From NCBI RefSeq assembly GCF_029953305.1, contig NZ_JASBAN010000001.1, positions 1,462,501 to 1,526,500 of the forward strand: a stretch of DNA of 64,000 bases, in the 5' to 3' direction. This document shows positions 20,303-29,761 of this stretch, piece by piece (the first letter of the stretch is position 1; every line of letters begins with the position of its first letter). The position numbers were made by a program, and so were the translations under genes. Source of the DNA: Commensalibacter nepenthis (GTDB lineage Bacteria; Pseudomonadota; Alphaproteobacteria; Acetobacterales; Acetobacteraceae). The notes beneath the pieces are model-generated. The model was not told where the DNA came from, ran no database searches, and was given only the letters and a program-made list of their open reading frames with translations.

Positions 20303-22555
20303 ATGAAAATATCCCATATTTTCCTTATGTCTTCTATGCTTGTGGGCATGCCTAGCTTAGCATTTTCTGTTGAACCTGAGTGGAAAGATACGTCATTATC
20401 TTCAGAAACGCGTGCAAAAGCATTGGTCAAGGCGATGACACAAGACGAAAAGCTGCAATTAGTAGTTAGTCGCTATGGGGTAGGGGATGGTTCTGGTAAT
20501 CAATCTGTTCCTAAAGACGCATTGGGTTCTGCGGGATATGTGCCTGGAATTCCTCGTCTTGGTATCCCAGCGCAACAAATTACAGATGCTGGGCTAGGGG
20601 TAACAAATCCAAATAATGTAAGACCTGGGGATGCAGCGACTTCATTACCAAGTGGCCAGATTTTATCTGGAACTTTTGATCCAGATCTTGCTTATGAGGC
20701 AGGGAAGATGGTGGGTAAAGAGGCCTATCATAGAGGATTTAATGTGCTTCTTGGTGGTGGAGGAGCGGTATTGGTTCGCGAGCCCAGAAATGGTCGAAAC
20801 TTTGAATATTTAGGTGAGGATTCATTACTTTCTGGAAATATGGCAGCAGCTCAGATCCAAGGGGTGCAAAGTCAGCATGTGATCGCCACTGCAAAACAAT
20901 TTGCCTTTGGTGCGATTGAAACCAATCGTATGAAAGTTGACATGCGTATTGGTGAAAAAGAGGCGCGGGAATCAGATTTATTGGCTTTTGAAATTGCAAT
21001 AAAACAGGGAAAACCTGGTGCAATTATGTGTGCTTATAATAAAGTGAATGGCGATTATAGTTGTGAGAACAGCTATTTATTACAATTGCCAAAGAAAAAT
21101 TGGGCATATCGTGGGTATATTATAACAGATTGGGGTGCAACGCATAGCACGGTCAAATCTGCAAATGCAGGTTTAGATCAAGAATCTGGTGCTTCATTTG
21201 ATTCAAAAATATTTTTTGGCAAAGATCTAAAAAAAGCGATTGAGAAAGGTGAGGTTTCTCAGGGTCGTTTGGATAATATGGTTTATCGAATTGTATATAG
21301 TTTAATAGATGTTGGTGCATACGATCATCCAGCTTATAAATCCAATCAACCCGAAGACGTTGCTGCAAACGAAGCCGTTTCACAAAAAGTCGCAGAAAAC
21401 GGAATTGTTTTGTTAAAAAACGCACATCATATTTTACCTCTCTCTCCGCAGCTTAAAAATATTGCCATTATTGGCGGTAAAGCTGACCAAGGTGTTCTGT
21501 CTGGGGGTGGTTCCTCGCAAGTCACCGCCAGAGGGGGGAATATTATTGACCACACAAGAATTCAACGTTGGCCAGGGCCAGTTTCTTATTTTCCATCGTC
21601 TCCTATGAAAGCAATTCAAGCATTAGCGCCGAATACAAAAATTAATTTTGCGACGGGTGATAATATTAAAGAGGCCGTTGCTTTAGCAAGTCAGGCAGAT
21701 ATGGTGATTGTGTTTGCCACAAAATGGAGTGCTGAAGGGTTTGATACTGCGAATTTGTCATTGTTTGGAAATCAAAATGAACTAATTGACACTGTTGCAA
21801 AAACAGGAAAGCCAGTTGTCGTCGTTTTGGAAACGGGTAACCCTGTTGAAATGCCTTGGTTAAACAATGTGGATGCTGTCATAGAGGCATGGTATCCAGG
21901 GACGTCTGGTGGACCAGCAATTGCTAATATTTTATTTGGCAAGGTCAACCCTTCTGGACGTTTAACGACCACATGGCCCCAAGCGTTAAGTCAAGTTCCT
22001 TATCCTTATATTGCTGGAGCAGGAAATTTGCCGGCAACACAAAAACTCAATGTAAAGCAATATTCATCACATAACCAACTGGTTTCTTCGGTTAATTTGA
22101 ACGAGGATGGTGCAAATGTTGGATATCGTTGGTATGAACAAAAACATTTAACTCCCCTTTATCCTTTTGGATATGGTTTATCTTATACAAATTTTAAATA
22201 TAAGAAAATTAACGTCACTAAAGATTTTATAGCAGATCAACATTTAATAACGGCGAATGTAACGGTTGAAAATACAGGTAGTCGCGATGGTGCTGATGTT
22301 GTTCAGGTTTATGGAAAAATGCCTGATGGTACACCTAGCCGTTTACTTGGATTTAAAAAGGTTAATTTACAAGCAGGTGAAACGAAAACCGTTGAGGTGA
22401 CTTTATTCCCCGCTAGCTTGTCGCATTATTTTCCTGAAAAACATGATTGGGAAATTGCCCCAGGATCTTATGAAATTTTTGTCAGACCCAACGCATTGTC
22501 TACAGATGGACTAAAAACAACAATGCATTTGGATAAAATTAATTTGCCTGATTAA
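20303..22555 (+). CDS. Glycoside hydrolase family 3 beta-glucosidase, copy 1
   Basis: GH3 enzymes release terminal beta-linked glucose from oligosaccharides. ATG at 20303 is preferred over the upstream in-frame start at 20252 because it gives a clean Sec signal (MKISHIFLMSSMLVGMPSLAFS) and 750 residues. The catalytic nucleophile is Asp276 in IITDWGAT. The C-terminal GH3 domain is seen from GIVLLKNAHHILPL and the KADQGVLSGGGSSQVT block, and a fibronectin-III-like tail follows from about residue 640 (VTVENTGSRDGADVVQVYG). It is probably periplasmic or secreted. A paralogue lies directly downstream; this pair and OprB form one sugar-use block. Confidence 0.92.
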   Translation: MKISHIFLMSSMLVGMPSLAFSVEPEWKDTSLSSETRAKALVKAMTQDEKLQLVVSRYGVGDGSGNQSVPKDALGSAGYVPGIPRLGIPAQQITDAGLGVTNPNNVRPGDAATSLPSGQILSGTFDPDLAYEAGKMVGKEAYHRGFNVLLGGGGAVLVREPRNGRNFEYLGEDSLLSGNMAAAQIQGVQSQHVIATAKQFAFGAIETNRMKVDMRIGEKEARESDLLAFEIAIKQGKPGAIMCAYNKVNGDYSCENSYLLQLPKKNWAYRGYIITDWGATHSTVKSANAGLDQESGASFDSKIFFGKDLKKAIEKGEVSQGRLDNMVYRIVYSLIDVGAYDHPAYKSNQPEDVAANEAVSQKVAENGIVLLKNAHHILPLSPQLKNIAIIGGKADQGVLSGGGSSQVTARGGNIIDHTRIQRWPGPVSYFPSSPMKAIQALAPNTKINFATGDNIKEAVALASQADMVIVFATKWSAEGFDTANLSLFGNQNELIDTVAKTGKPVVVVLETGNPVEMPWLNNVDAVIEAWYPGTSGGPAIANILFGKVNPSGRLTTTWPQALSQVPYPYIAGAGNLPATQKLNVKQYSSHNQLVSSVNLNEDGANVGYRWYEQKHLTPLYPFGYGLSYTNFKYKKINVTKDFIADQHLITANVTVENTGSRDGADVVQVYGKMPDGTPSRLLGFKKVNLQAGETKTVEVTLFPASLSHYFPEKHDWEIAPGSYEIFVRPNALSTDGLKTTMHLDKINLPD

Positions 22556-22581
22556 TATCTTACATAATTTGGTATTCTTTT

Positions 22582-22619
22582 AAATAGCCACGGTATATTT
22601 AGCCGTGGCTATTTTTTTA
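22582..22619 (+). terminator. Terminator after GH3 copy 1
   Basis: AAATAGCCACGG and CCGTGGCTATTT form a 12-bp stem with a short loop and a T-run. A diverged version of the same hairpin follows the second GH3 gene, so it seems to have been duplicated with the gene. Confidence 0.88.
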
Positions 22620-22716
22620 TAACAGCATACTGTGTACGACCTTTAATCAATATTGACTATTCGTAATAAATATAAGCTAATGTTTGTATATATTTTGACT
22701 GGAAGAGGATATTTTT

Positions 22717-24966
22717 ATGAAATTGTCTCAGTTATTTTTACTTTCATCTATTTTGATTAGTGTGCCTTGTATTGGACATGCAGAAACAGCATTTTGGAAA
22801 AATACTTCTCTTTCTGCAGAGGCTCGCGCAAAGGCTCTGGTCAAGGTAATGACACAATATGAAAAATTGCAGTTGGTTGCCAGTCAGTATGCAGTGGATA
22901 ATGGTTCTAAACATCTCCCTATTCCAAAAGGTGCATTGGGTAGTGCGGCTTATGTTCCGGGTATTCCTCGTTTAAATATTCCAGCACAACAAATTACGGA
23001 TGCAGGATTGGGTGTGGTTAATCCTAATCATATTCGTCCAAACGATGCGGCGACTTCATTACCTAGTGGTCAAATTTTATCGGGAGCTTTTGATCGCAAT
23101 CTTGCTTATGAGGCGGGAAAGATGGTTGGTGCCGAAGCGTTTCATAGGGGGTTTAATGTTCTCTTAGGGGGTGGCGTTGTTTTATCTAGAGATCCAAGGG
23201 CGGGTCGTAATTTTGAATATCTAGGTGAAGACCCGATATTGGCAGGGAATATCGGTGCTGCTGAAATTAAAGGTGTGCAAAGTCAACATGTGGTTTCTAC
23301 GGTTAAACATTTTGCATTTAATAATATTGAAACCAATCGTAAAAAAATTGATATGAAAGTAGGGGAAAAAGAAGGGAGAGAATCTGATTTACTTGCTTTT
23401 GAAATTGCGATTAAAAAAGGGAACCCAAGTTCCATTATGTGTGCGTATAATAAGGTGAATGGTGATTATAGTTGTGAAAACAGTTATTTGCTACAGCTCC
23501 CTAAAAAAGACTGGGGCTATCAGGGATATATCATGACCGATTGGGGGGGCGGTCATAGTACAGTCAAAGCCGCCAAGGCCGGGTTAGATCAAGAATCCGC
23601 TGCAGACCAATTTGATAATAAAATATATTTTGGTAAAGCGTTAAAAGAAGCCATTGCCAAAGGAGAAGTTCCACAAAGTCGCCTTGATGATATGGCGTAT
23701 CGCGTTTTATATGGTCTTATTCAAGTGGGTGCGTATGACTATCCAGCAGTAAAGTCCACTCAAACAGAAGATATAGCTGGGCATGAGGCAATTTCACAAA
23801 AAATCGCAGAAAATGGCATTGTTTTACTGCAAAATAAACAGAATATTTTACCACTCGCAACATCAGTAAAGAAAATTGCTATTATTGGTGGAAAAGCAGA
23901 TCAAGGTGTCTTGTCTGGTGGTGGGTCTTCTCAAGTAACTGCTAGAGGAGGGAATATAAAGGATTCTACTGGTATACAAACATGGCCTGGTCCAATATCT
24001 TATTTTCCATCTTCACCAATGAAAGCAATTCAAGCCTTGGTACCCGAGGCTAAGGTGCAATTTGCTAAAGGAAATAATATTGTTGAAGCGGTTAAATTGG
24101 TCAGCCAATCTGACGTGGTGATTGTGTTTGCTACTAAATGGAGTGCAGAAAGTTTCGATAATGCGGATATGCGTTTGCCTGGCAATCAAAACCAGTTAAT
24201 TGAAGCTGTTGCAAAAACAGGTAAGCCAGTGGTGGTGGTTTTAGAAACAGGTAATCCTGTTGAAATGCCTTGGTTAAACAATGTTGATGCGGTGGTTGAA
24301 GCATGGTTCCCTGGGACTTCTGGTGGTTCTGCAATTGCGAATATTTTATTTGGTAAAGTCAATCCGTCTGGGCGATTGAGCATTTCATGGCCAAAATCTT
24401 TGGCACAAGTTCCATATCCTACAATTACCAATGTGGGGCAAAGATGGAATGAAGATGATCCTGTTAAAGAAGATAAGCCTGATTTATCGGGGATAACAAC
24501 GTTTAATTTGGATGTAGATAAAGCAAATGTTGGATATCGTTGGTATCAAGATAAAAAGATTATGCCACTTTATCCATTTGGATATGGATTATCTTATACA
24601 ACATTTAAATACACAAAAATTGCGTTGAATAATAATCTATCTGTAAAAAATCCCACTATGATAGCCGAAGTTACAGTTCAAAATACAGGGAAAAAAGACG
24701 GTGCAGACGCTGTGCAAGTATATGGCACTATGCCGAGTGACACAACCAGCCGTTTGCTTGGATTTGATAAAGTGGCTTTGAAAGCAGGGGAAACAAAGAC
24801 GGTTAGCATTCCTTTGGATTTACAAGCGGTCGCGAATTACGAACCCAAAGCTCATCATTGGGAATTATCAGCAGGGACTTATACTATTGTTGTGAAACCT
24901 GATGCGCTTTCTAATGAAGGAGTTAAAGCAGCGGTTCATTTGAACAAGATGAATCTGGCTGATTAA
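22717..24966 (+). CDS. Glycoside hydrolase family 3 beta-glucosidase, copy 2
   Basis: This 749-residue paralogue of the preceding enzyme has the same layout: Sec signal (MKLSQLFLLSSILISVPCIGHA), nucleophile Asp275 in IMTDWGGG, the KADQGVLSGGGSSQVT block in the second domain and a fibronectin-III-like C-terminal tail from about 640. By eye most of the catalytic domain is conserved, and the largest differences lie around residues 565-610 (an acidic insert here) and in the tail. That pattern suggests duplication followed by divergence in substrate range. It has its own upstream region and an AAGAGGA Shine-Dalgarno. It is probably periplasmic or secreted. Confidence 0.92.
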   Translation: MKLSQLFLLSSILISVPCIGHAETAFWKNTSLSAEARAKALVKVMTQYEKLQLVASQYAVDNGSKHLPIPKGALGSAAYVPGIPRLNIPAQQITDAGLGVVNPNHIRPNDAATSLPSGQILSGAFDRNLAYEAGKMVGAEAFHRGFNVLLGGGVVLSRDPRAGRNFEYLGEDPILAGNIGAAEIKGVQSQHVVSTVKHFAFNNIETNRKKIDMKVGEKEGRESDLLAFEIAIKKGNPSSIMCAYNKVNGDYSCENSYLLQLPKKDWGYQGYIMTDWGGGHSTVKAAKAGLDQESAADQFDNKIYFGKALKEAIAKGEVPQSRLDDMAYRVLYGLIQVGAYDYPAVKSTQTEDIAGHEAISQKIAENGIVLLQNKQNILPLATSVKKIAIIGGKADQGVLSGGGSSQVTARGGNIKDSTGIQTWPGPISYFPSSPMKAIQALVPEAKVQFAKGNNIVEAVKLVSQSDVVIVFATKWSAESFDNADMRLPGNQNQLIEAVAKTGKPVVVVLETGNPVEMPWLNNVDAVVEAWFPGTSGGSAIANILFGKVNPSGRLSISWPKSLAQVPYPTITNVGQRWNEDDPVKEDKPDLSGITTFNLDVDKANVGYRWYQDKKIMPLYPFGYGLSYTTFKYTKIALNNNLSVKNPTMIAEVTVQNTGKKDGADAVQVYGTMPSDTTSRLLGFDKVALKAGETKTVSIPLDLQAVANYEPKAHHWELSAGTYTIVVKPDALSNEGVKAAVHLNKMNLAD

Positions 24967-24993
24967 TTTGGTTGTTTGTTAAGTTGTTTTATA

Positions 24994-25025
24994 TTAGCCA
25001 CGGTTTAGCTTCCCGCGGTTTTTTG
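24994..25025 (+). terminator. Imperfect terminator after GH3 copy 2
   Basis: TTAGCCACGG and CCGCGGTT pair imperfectly (one A-C mismatch, one wobble) and a T-run follows. It looks like a decayed version of the hairpin at 22582-22619. Confidence 0.6.
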
Positions 25026-25379
25026 ATTGTGATGTTGATTGATTTGATCTATGCAGAGTTGTTTCAATAAAGGGTGGGATGGATAGTTTATAATCAATTT
25101 AAATTTCTAGAATTGTATAAATAACGTCACCAATAATATGTGAATATATTTGGCAAAATTTAATCAGATATTAATTTTTACTGAAAAACAGGGTAATGAG
25201 AGTTTTACAAATAATTAGTGAAGAGAGATAGGGTTGGTGAGATTAGCTTATATACCTTATATTTTGTGTGTTTAGGTAAATATTTATTTTTGCAACATGG
25301 CAAATAATGTTTAAAATACTCATCGATAGTGCTATAAAATCAGCAATTATTTGGATTTTTGTAAGAAAAGAGAAAAACG
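25026..25379 (+). promoter_or_regulatory. Intergenic region upstream of argG
   Basis: This A/T-rich stretch of about 350 bp has no convincing gene. It includes a very short ATG-started frame near 25197 that could be chance. A possible -35 TTGCAA near 25291, followed about 17 bp later by an AAAATA box, would be an acceptable argG promoter, but no known operator is recognised. No hairpin of terminator strength was found. Confidence 0.3.
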
Positions 25380-26609
25380 ATGGCAGAAAAAAAGGTAAAC
25401 AAAGTTGTTCTTGCCTATTCTGGTGGGTTGGATACTTCCGTAATTTTGCGTTGGTTGCAAAAGACCTATGAATGTGAAGTGGTAACTTTTACAGCGGATT
25501 TAGGGCAAGGAGAGGAATTAGGACCTGCACGTAAAAAAGCCGAAATGTTCGGTGTCAAAGAAATCTTTGTCGAAGATTTACGTGAAGAATTCGTTCGTGA
25601 CTATGTTTTTCCAATGTTTCGTGCCAATACGTTGTATGAAGGTCAATATTTACTTGGAACGTCGATTGCACGTCCATTGATCTCTAAACGTCAAATTGAA
25701 ATTGCTGAACAAGTCGGTGCCGATGCAGTGGCGCATGGGGCAACGGGGAAAGGGAACGATCAAGTTCGCTTTGAACTTGCTTATTATGCATTAAAACCTG
25801 ATGTCAAAGTGATTGCGCCTTGGCGTGAATGGGAGCTAACCTCTCGTACCCGTTTATTACAATTTGCTGAAGAAAATCAAATTCCGATTGCGCATGATAA
25901 ACGTGGCGAAGCCCCATTTTCTGTTGATGCGAATTTATTACATTCTTCTTCTGAAGGAAAATTGTTGGAAGATCCAGCAGAGGCACCAGATGAAATCGTG
26001 TTCCAACGCACCATTTCTCCTGAAGACGCGCCTGATAAAGCCACCGAAATTACCATTGATTTTAAATCTGGTGATCCAGTAGCGATTAATGGTGTGGCAA
26101 TGTCCCCTGCAACTTTACTTACTCGTTTAAATGAATTGGGTAAAGAAAATGGGATTGGGCGTCTAGATTTGGTTGAAAACCGTTTTGTGGGCATGAAATC
26201 TCGCGGTATTTATGAAACTCCAGGTGGAACCATTCTTTTGTTTGCACATAGAAATATGGAATCTATTACCTTAGACCGTGAGGCTGGGCATTTAAAAGAT
26301 AGTATCATGCCACGTTATGCTGAATTGATTTATAATGGTTTTTGGTTCTCTCCAGAACGTCGTATGCTGCAAGCATTAATCGATGAAAGTCAACATTCCG
26401 TTAATGGGCGCGTGCATTTAAAATTATATAAAGGAAATATGATCCTAATGGGTCGTGAAAGCCCCAATAGCCTATATGATATGCGTGTGGTAACCTTTGA
26501 AGATGATGAAGGTGCGTATAATCAAGTGGATGCACAAGGCTTTATTAAATTGAATGCATTACGTTTACGTTTGGGTGCGCAAGCCGGACGTCGTGGTGGC
26601 AGTTTATAA
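25380..26609 (+). CDS. argG: Argininosuccinate synthase
   Basis: ArgG joins citrulline and aspartate with ATP to form argininosuccinate, the second-last step of arginine synthesis. The 409-residue length fits the family. The PP-loop motif [10 protein letters not shown] at 13-22 binds [17 protein letters not shown] near 119-132 and the APWREWEL block near 150 belong to the citrulline and aspartate sites. It is cytoplasmic and forms a tetramer in known members. A FKBP-type lipoprotein starts 24 bp downstream, probably on the same transcript. argH is not in the window. Confidence 0.98.
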   Translation: MAEKKVNKVVLAYSGGLDTSVILRWLQKTYECEVVTFTADLGQGEELGPARKKAEMFGVKEIFVEDLREEFVRDYVFPMFRANTLYEGQYLLGTSIARPLISKRQIEIAEQVGADAVAHGATGKGNDQVRFELAYYALKPDVKVIAPWREWELTSRTRLLQFAEENQIPIAHDKRGEAPFSVDANLLHSSSEGKLLEDPAEAPDEIVFQRTISPEDAPDKATEITIDFKSGDPVAINGVAMSPATLLTRLNELGKENGIGRLDLVENRFVGMKSRGIYETPGGTILLFAHRNMESITLDREAGHLKDSIMPRYAELIYNGFWFSPERRMLQALIDESQHSVNGRVHLKLYKGNMILMGRESPNSLYDMRVVTFEDDEGAYNQVDAQGFIKLNALRLRLGAQAGRRGGSL

Positions 26610-26633
26610 CTCAGCAAATAGGAATTAACGATC

Positions 26634-27119
26634 ATGAAAAAAATCTTTGCTTTGATAGCTCCTGCATTATTTTCCTTTTCTTTGACAGCCTGTGCTGGTG
26701 ATAAAGATGTTCAGTTAACTTCAGATCAATTCATGAAGAAAGTAACAGCTGAGTCTGGTGTGAAAACACTCCCCAGCGGTTTGGCTTATCGTGTGATAAA
26801 ATCTGGCGACCCAAAAGATGCTTCTCCTGCAAAAGGAGATTTGGTCTTGGTTGAATATGAAGGTCGCTTGCCAGATGGTGTGATTTTTGATGCTTCTGAT
26901 CGTCATGGCGGTGGGCTGATGCAAATGCCTGTTGATGGGCTTATTCCTGGTTGGATGGAGGCATTGCTAATGATGCGTCCTGGGGATACATGGCAATTAT
27001 TTGTTCCTGCAAATCTTGCATATGCGGATAAAACGATGGGAATTATTCCTGCAAATAGCCCGTTGGTCTTTAAAATCCATTTGGTTGGAGTGACTAAAGG
27101 CTCTGGTGGTAATAATTAA
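26634..27119 (+). CDS. FKBP-type peptidyl-prolyl isomerase lipoprotein
   Basis: This 161-residue protein starts with a lipoprotein signal ending in the lipobox LTAC (Cys20), so it should be anchored in the outer or inner membrane facing the periplasm. The FKBP fold follows: LPSGLAYRVIKSGD near 43, GDLVLVEYEGRLPDGVIFDAS near 65, and the C-terminal GWMEALLMMRPGDTWQLFVP and GIIPANSPLVFKIHLV strands. It probably helps fold envelope proteins. An AGGAA Shine-Dalgarno lies 9 bases before the ATG. It lies between argG and trpS with short gaps; a functional link is not evident. Confidence 0.88.
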   Translation: MKKIFALIAPALFSFSLTACAGDKDVQLTSDQFMKKVTAESGVKTLPSGLAYRVIKSGDPKDASPAKGDLVLVEYEGRLPDGVIFDASDRHGGGLMQMPVDGLIPGWMEALLMMRPGDTWQLFVPANLAYADKTMGIIPANSPLVFKIHLVGVTKGSGGNN

Positions 27120-27142
27120 TTTTAAGATAAAGGTGTTTTATT

Positions 27143-28153
27143 GTGTCTAAACCGTTAGGAAAAAGAGTTTTTTCAGGCATCCAACCAACAGGAATTCCTC
27201 ATTTAGGAAATTATCTGGGGGCAATTCGTCATTGGGTTGATATTCAAGAAGGGAATGAATGTATTTATTGCCTTGTTGATATGCATGCTTTAACGGTTTG
27301 GCAAGATCCTGTGCAATTAAGAAAGCAAGTGATTGAACAAACAGCAATTTTAGTTGCGGCAGGGATTGATCCACAAAAACAAATTTTGTTTAATCAATCA
27401 GCAGTATCTGCTCATGCGCGTCTTGCATGGATTTTTAATTGTGTGGCGCGTATTGGTTGGATGAACAGAATGACTCAATTTAAGGATAAAGCTGGAAAAA
27501 ATAGAGAGGCGCATTCTGCTGGGTTATATGTGTATCCTAATTTGATGGCGGCTGATATCTTGGCTTATAAGGCAACGTGCGTGCCTGTGGGTGAAGATCA
27601 ACGTCAACATTTAGAGTTGGCAAATGATATTGTGCAGAAATTCAATCATGATTATGAAACGGATTTTTTCCCTCAAGTGCAAGGTTATATTCCAACAACC
27701 AGTGCGCGTGTCATGAATTTGCGTGATGGCAGCAAGAAAATGTCTAAATCTGATCCTTCTGAACAAGGACGGATTGAATTAATGGATGAAGATGATGTGA
27801 TTGTCAATAAAATCAAACGTGCAAAAAGTGATTCAGAGCCTTTGCCATCGGAAAGAAAAGGGTTGGAAGGTCGTCTAGAGGCATTTAATCTGATTTCTAT
27901 ATATTCGGTGATGGAGAATAAAACGATTGACCAAGCATTGCAAGAGTTTGCAGGGCAAGGGTTCAGTACTGTTAAAACCGCATTGTCTGATGTGTTAATC
28001 CAACATATTGCGCCTATTCGTGAACAAACAAAAAAATTGCTTGCAGATCAGGCGTATATTCATACTATTTTAAAACAAGGTGCTGAAAAGGCATCGGCTA
28101 TTGCAGAGCCGATTGTCTCTGAGGCAGAAGCAATTGTGGGGTTTATTAAATAG
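27143..28153 (+). CDS. trpS: Tryptophanyl-tRNA synthetase
   Basis: TrpRS charges tRNA-Trp. The 336 residues contain both class I signatures: the HIGH-like PHLGNYLGA near 19-27 and KMSKS near 197-201, plus GEDQRQHLELAND near 152. The start is GTG at 27143 with an AAAGG Shine-Dalgarno about 10 bases upstream; no closer ATG would keep the N-terminal strand. The yjbQ-like gene begins 2 bp after the stop codon, so they are translationally close. Confidence 0.97.
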   Translation: MSKPLGKRVFSGIQPTGIPHLGNYLGAIRHWVDIQEGNECIYCLVDMHALTVWQDPVQLRKQVIEQTAILVAAGIDPQKQILFNQSAVSAHARLAWIFNCVARIGWMNRMTQFKDKAGKNREAHSAGLYVYPNLMAADILAYKATCVPVGEDQRQHLELANDIVQKFNHDYETDFFPQVQGYIPTTSARVMNLRDGSKKMSKSDPSEQGRIELMDEDDVIVNKIKRAKSDSEPLPSERKGLEGRLEAFNLISIYSVMENKTIDQALQEFAGQGFSTVKTALSDVLIQHIAPIREQTKKLLADQAYIHTILKQGAEKASAIAEPIVSEAEAIVGFIK

Positions 28154-28155
28154 TT

Positions 28156-28575
28156 ATGATAAAACAACAAACGAGTTTTTTGAAAATTCAGACGCATGGT
28201 CAAGGATTGACGATGTTGAATATGGAAATATCAAGCTGGATTTTACAAACTGGGATTGTGACGGGTCTGATTACTTTATGGTGTAAACATACATCTGCTT
28301 CTTTTATTGTACAGGAAAATGCAGATCCTGATGTGCGTCAAGATATTATGCATTATTTGAATGATTTGGTTCCTGAAAGTCGGGGTTATTTACATCATAG
28401 TGAGGGCGCAGACGATATGCCCGCACATATCAAAGCGGTCTTGACGCAAACACAGCTTTCAATTCCAGTGGTTGATCGGCAAATGGTTTTAGGAACGTGG
28501 CAGGGTATTTATTTGTTTGAACATCGAAGATATCCTCATGTGCGTGAAATTGCACTACATTTATTGGGTGAATGA
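28156..28575 (+). CDS. YjbQ-family (UPF0047) protein
   Basis: This 139-residue protein matches the YjbQ/UPF0047 family: WCKHTSASFIVQENADPDVRQD near 43-64, a His-rich middle (LHHSEGADDMPAHIKA) and the closing GTWQGIYLFEHR near 113-124. Conserved histidines suggest metal binding. Some members have secondary thiamine-phosphate synthase activity, but the physiological role is unsettled. It begins 2 bp after trpS and is followed 50 bp later by comF, so it is probably cotranscribed. Confidence 0.9.
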   Translation: MIKQQTSFLKIQTHGQGLTMLNMEISSWILQTGIVTGLITLWCKHTSASFIVQENADPDVRQDIMHYLNDLVPESRGYLHHSEGADDMPAHIKAVLTQTQLSIPVVDRQMVLGTWQGIYLFEHRRYPHVREIALHLLGE

Positions 28576-28625
28576 TTTTTATTTGCTGACTTTCTTTTAT
28601 GTAAATAAAACCGAAAGAAAGTATT

Positions 28626-29345
28626 GTGTTGTTCTTTGAACAATGTCTTAATTTTTTGATTCCACCGCGCTGTTTGATGTGTGACAAAATTGTTTTAGAC
28701 GCAGAGCGGGTATGTGCAGATTGTTTTAAGCAATTACATTTTATAGACAAACCTTATTGTTCCCAATGTAGCCGTCCATTTATGTCGAGTGTAGAAGCAG
28801 GGAGAGAGTCGATTTGTTCAGAATGCCAAGAATCCTCTGTTTTTTGGCAAAATTGCAGGGCAGCTTTTGTGTATAATGATGGGTTTAAAAGGCTGATTAT
28901 GCCTTTGAAATATAACGATCAATATAAAAGCCTTCGGTTTATATCAAATTTTATGTACCGCTCTGCTCAAGACTTAATCGATCAAGCAGATTATATCATC
29001 CCCGTGCCCTTACATAAAAAAAGGCTGAGATATCGTCAGTATAATCAATCTGCTTTACTTGCATGGCAATTACGACAAAGAGGTAATATTACGGTATTAC
29101 CAATGGCGTTATTACGGGTTAAAGAAACGATTATACTAGGGCATTTAAATAAAGCCGAACGACAGTTGGTGTTGCAAAATGCCTTTGTCTTTAATCCAAA
29201 ATATGAACAACGTTTAAAAAATAAAAGAGTCATATTAATCGATGATGTAATGACAACTGGCTCTACGATTAAGGAATGTGCATTAACGCTGCTTGGGGCA
29301 GGGGTAAAGCACATTGACGTTTTGGTGGCTGCAAGGGTTGCTTAA
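28626..29345 (+). CDS. comF: ComF-family phosphoribosyltransferase-like protein
   Basis: ComF proteins are linked to DNA uptake in competent bacteria and are also widely conserved in bacteria not known to be competent. This 239-residue protein has the typical Zn-ribbon start, with two CxxC pairs (CLMC near 17 and CADC near 30, then CSQC and CSEC near 47 and 66), and the C-terminal PRTase motif VILIDDVMTTGSTI near 202-215. The start is GTG at 28626. An inverted repeat (ACTTTCTTT at 28589 with AAAGAAAGT at 28614) overlaps the purine-rich ribosome-binding region and could hide it; this is only a structural observation. Confidence 0.88.
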   Translation: MLFFEQCLNFLIPPRCLMCDKIVLDAERVCADCFKQLHFIDKPYCSQCSRPFMSSVEAGRESICSECQESSVFWQNCRAAFVYNDGFKRLIMPLKYNDQYKSLRFISNFMYRSAQDLIDQADYIIPVPLHKKRLRYRQYNQSALLAWQLRQRGNITVLPMALLRVKETIILGHLNKAERQLVLQNAFVFNPKYEQRLKNKRVILIDDVMTTGSTIKECALTLLGAGVKHIDVLVAARVA

Positions 29346-29444
29346 AGAAATGAAATTTATTTTAAGGGTAATAGGTATCTTGTTTTATATGTATGAGTTG
29401 TTTATCATTTAAATAATTAGATATGTTTACGAAAGAATATAAAA

Positions 29445-29702
29445 ATGGCTAAAGTAGAAATATATACACAACCTGGATGTCCATATTGCCAAAAAGCATT
29501 AATGCTTTTAAAGGCAAAAGATGCAGATTTTCGTGAAATTAATGCCCCCAAAGGAACGCCAGAGCGTGAAGAAGCAATACAAAAATCTGGTGGAAAAACC
29601 ACAGTGCCTCAAATTTTTATTGATGGTAAAGCGATTGGTGGTTGTGATGATTTGATGGGGTTAAATCAATCAGGTGAGTTGCAGAAATTACTAGAATCTT
29701 GA
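29445..29702 (+). CDS. grxC: Glutaredoxin 3
   Basis: This 85-residue glutaredoxin has the dithiol active site CPYC at 12-15, the cis-Pro strand TTVPQIFIDGKAIGGCDDL near 52-71 that binds glutathione, and the family's usual length. It reduces disulfides using glutathione in the cytoplasm. It follows comF by 99 bp and precedes the DUF2147 gene by 59 bp. The comF-grxC order is frequent in alphaproteobacteria, which supports both calls. Confidence 0.95.
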   Translation: MAKVEIYTQPGCPYCQKALMLLKAKDADFREINAPKGTPEREEAIQKSGGKTTVPQIFIDGKAIGGCDDLMGLNQSGELQKLLES

Positions 29703-29761
29703 TTATTGTTTCTTGATCGTTTTATTTTATTAATTCGCTCAACAAAGGCGGTAAATTAGCC

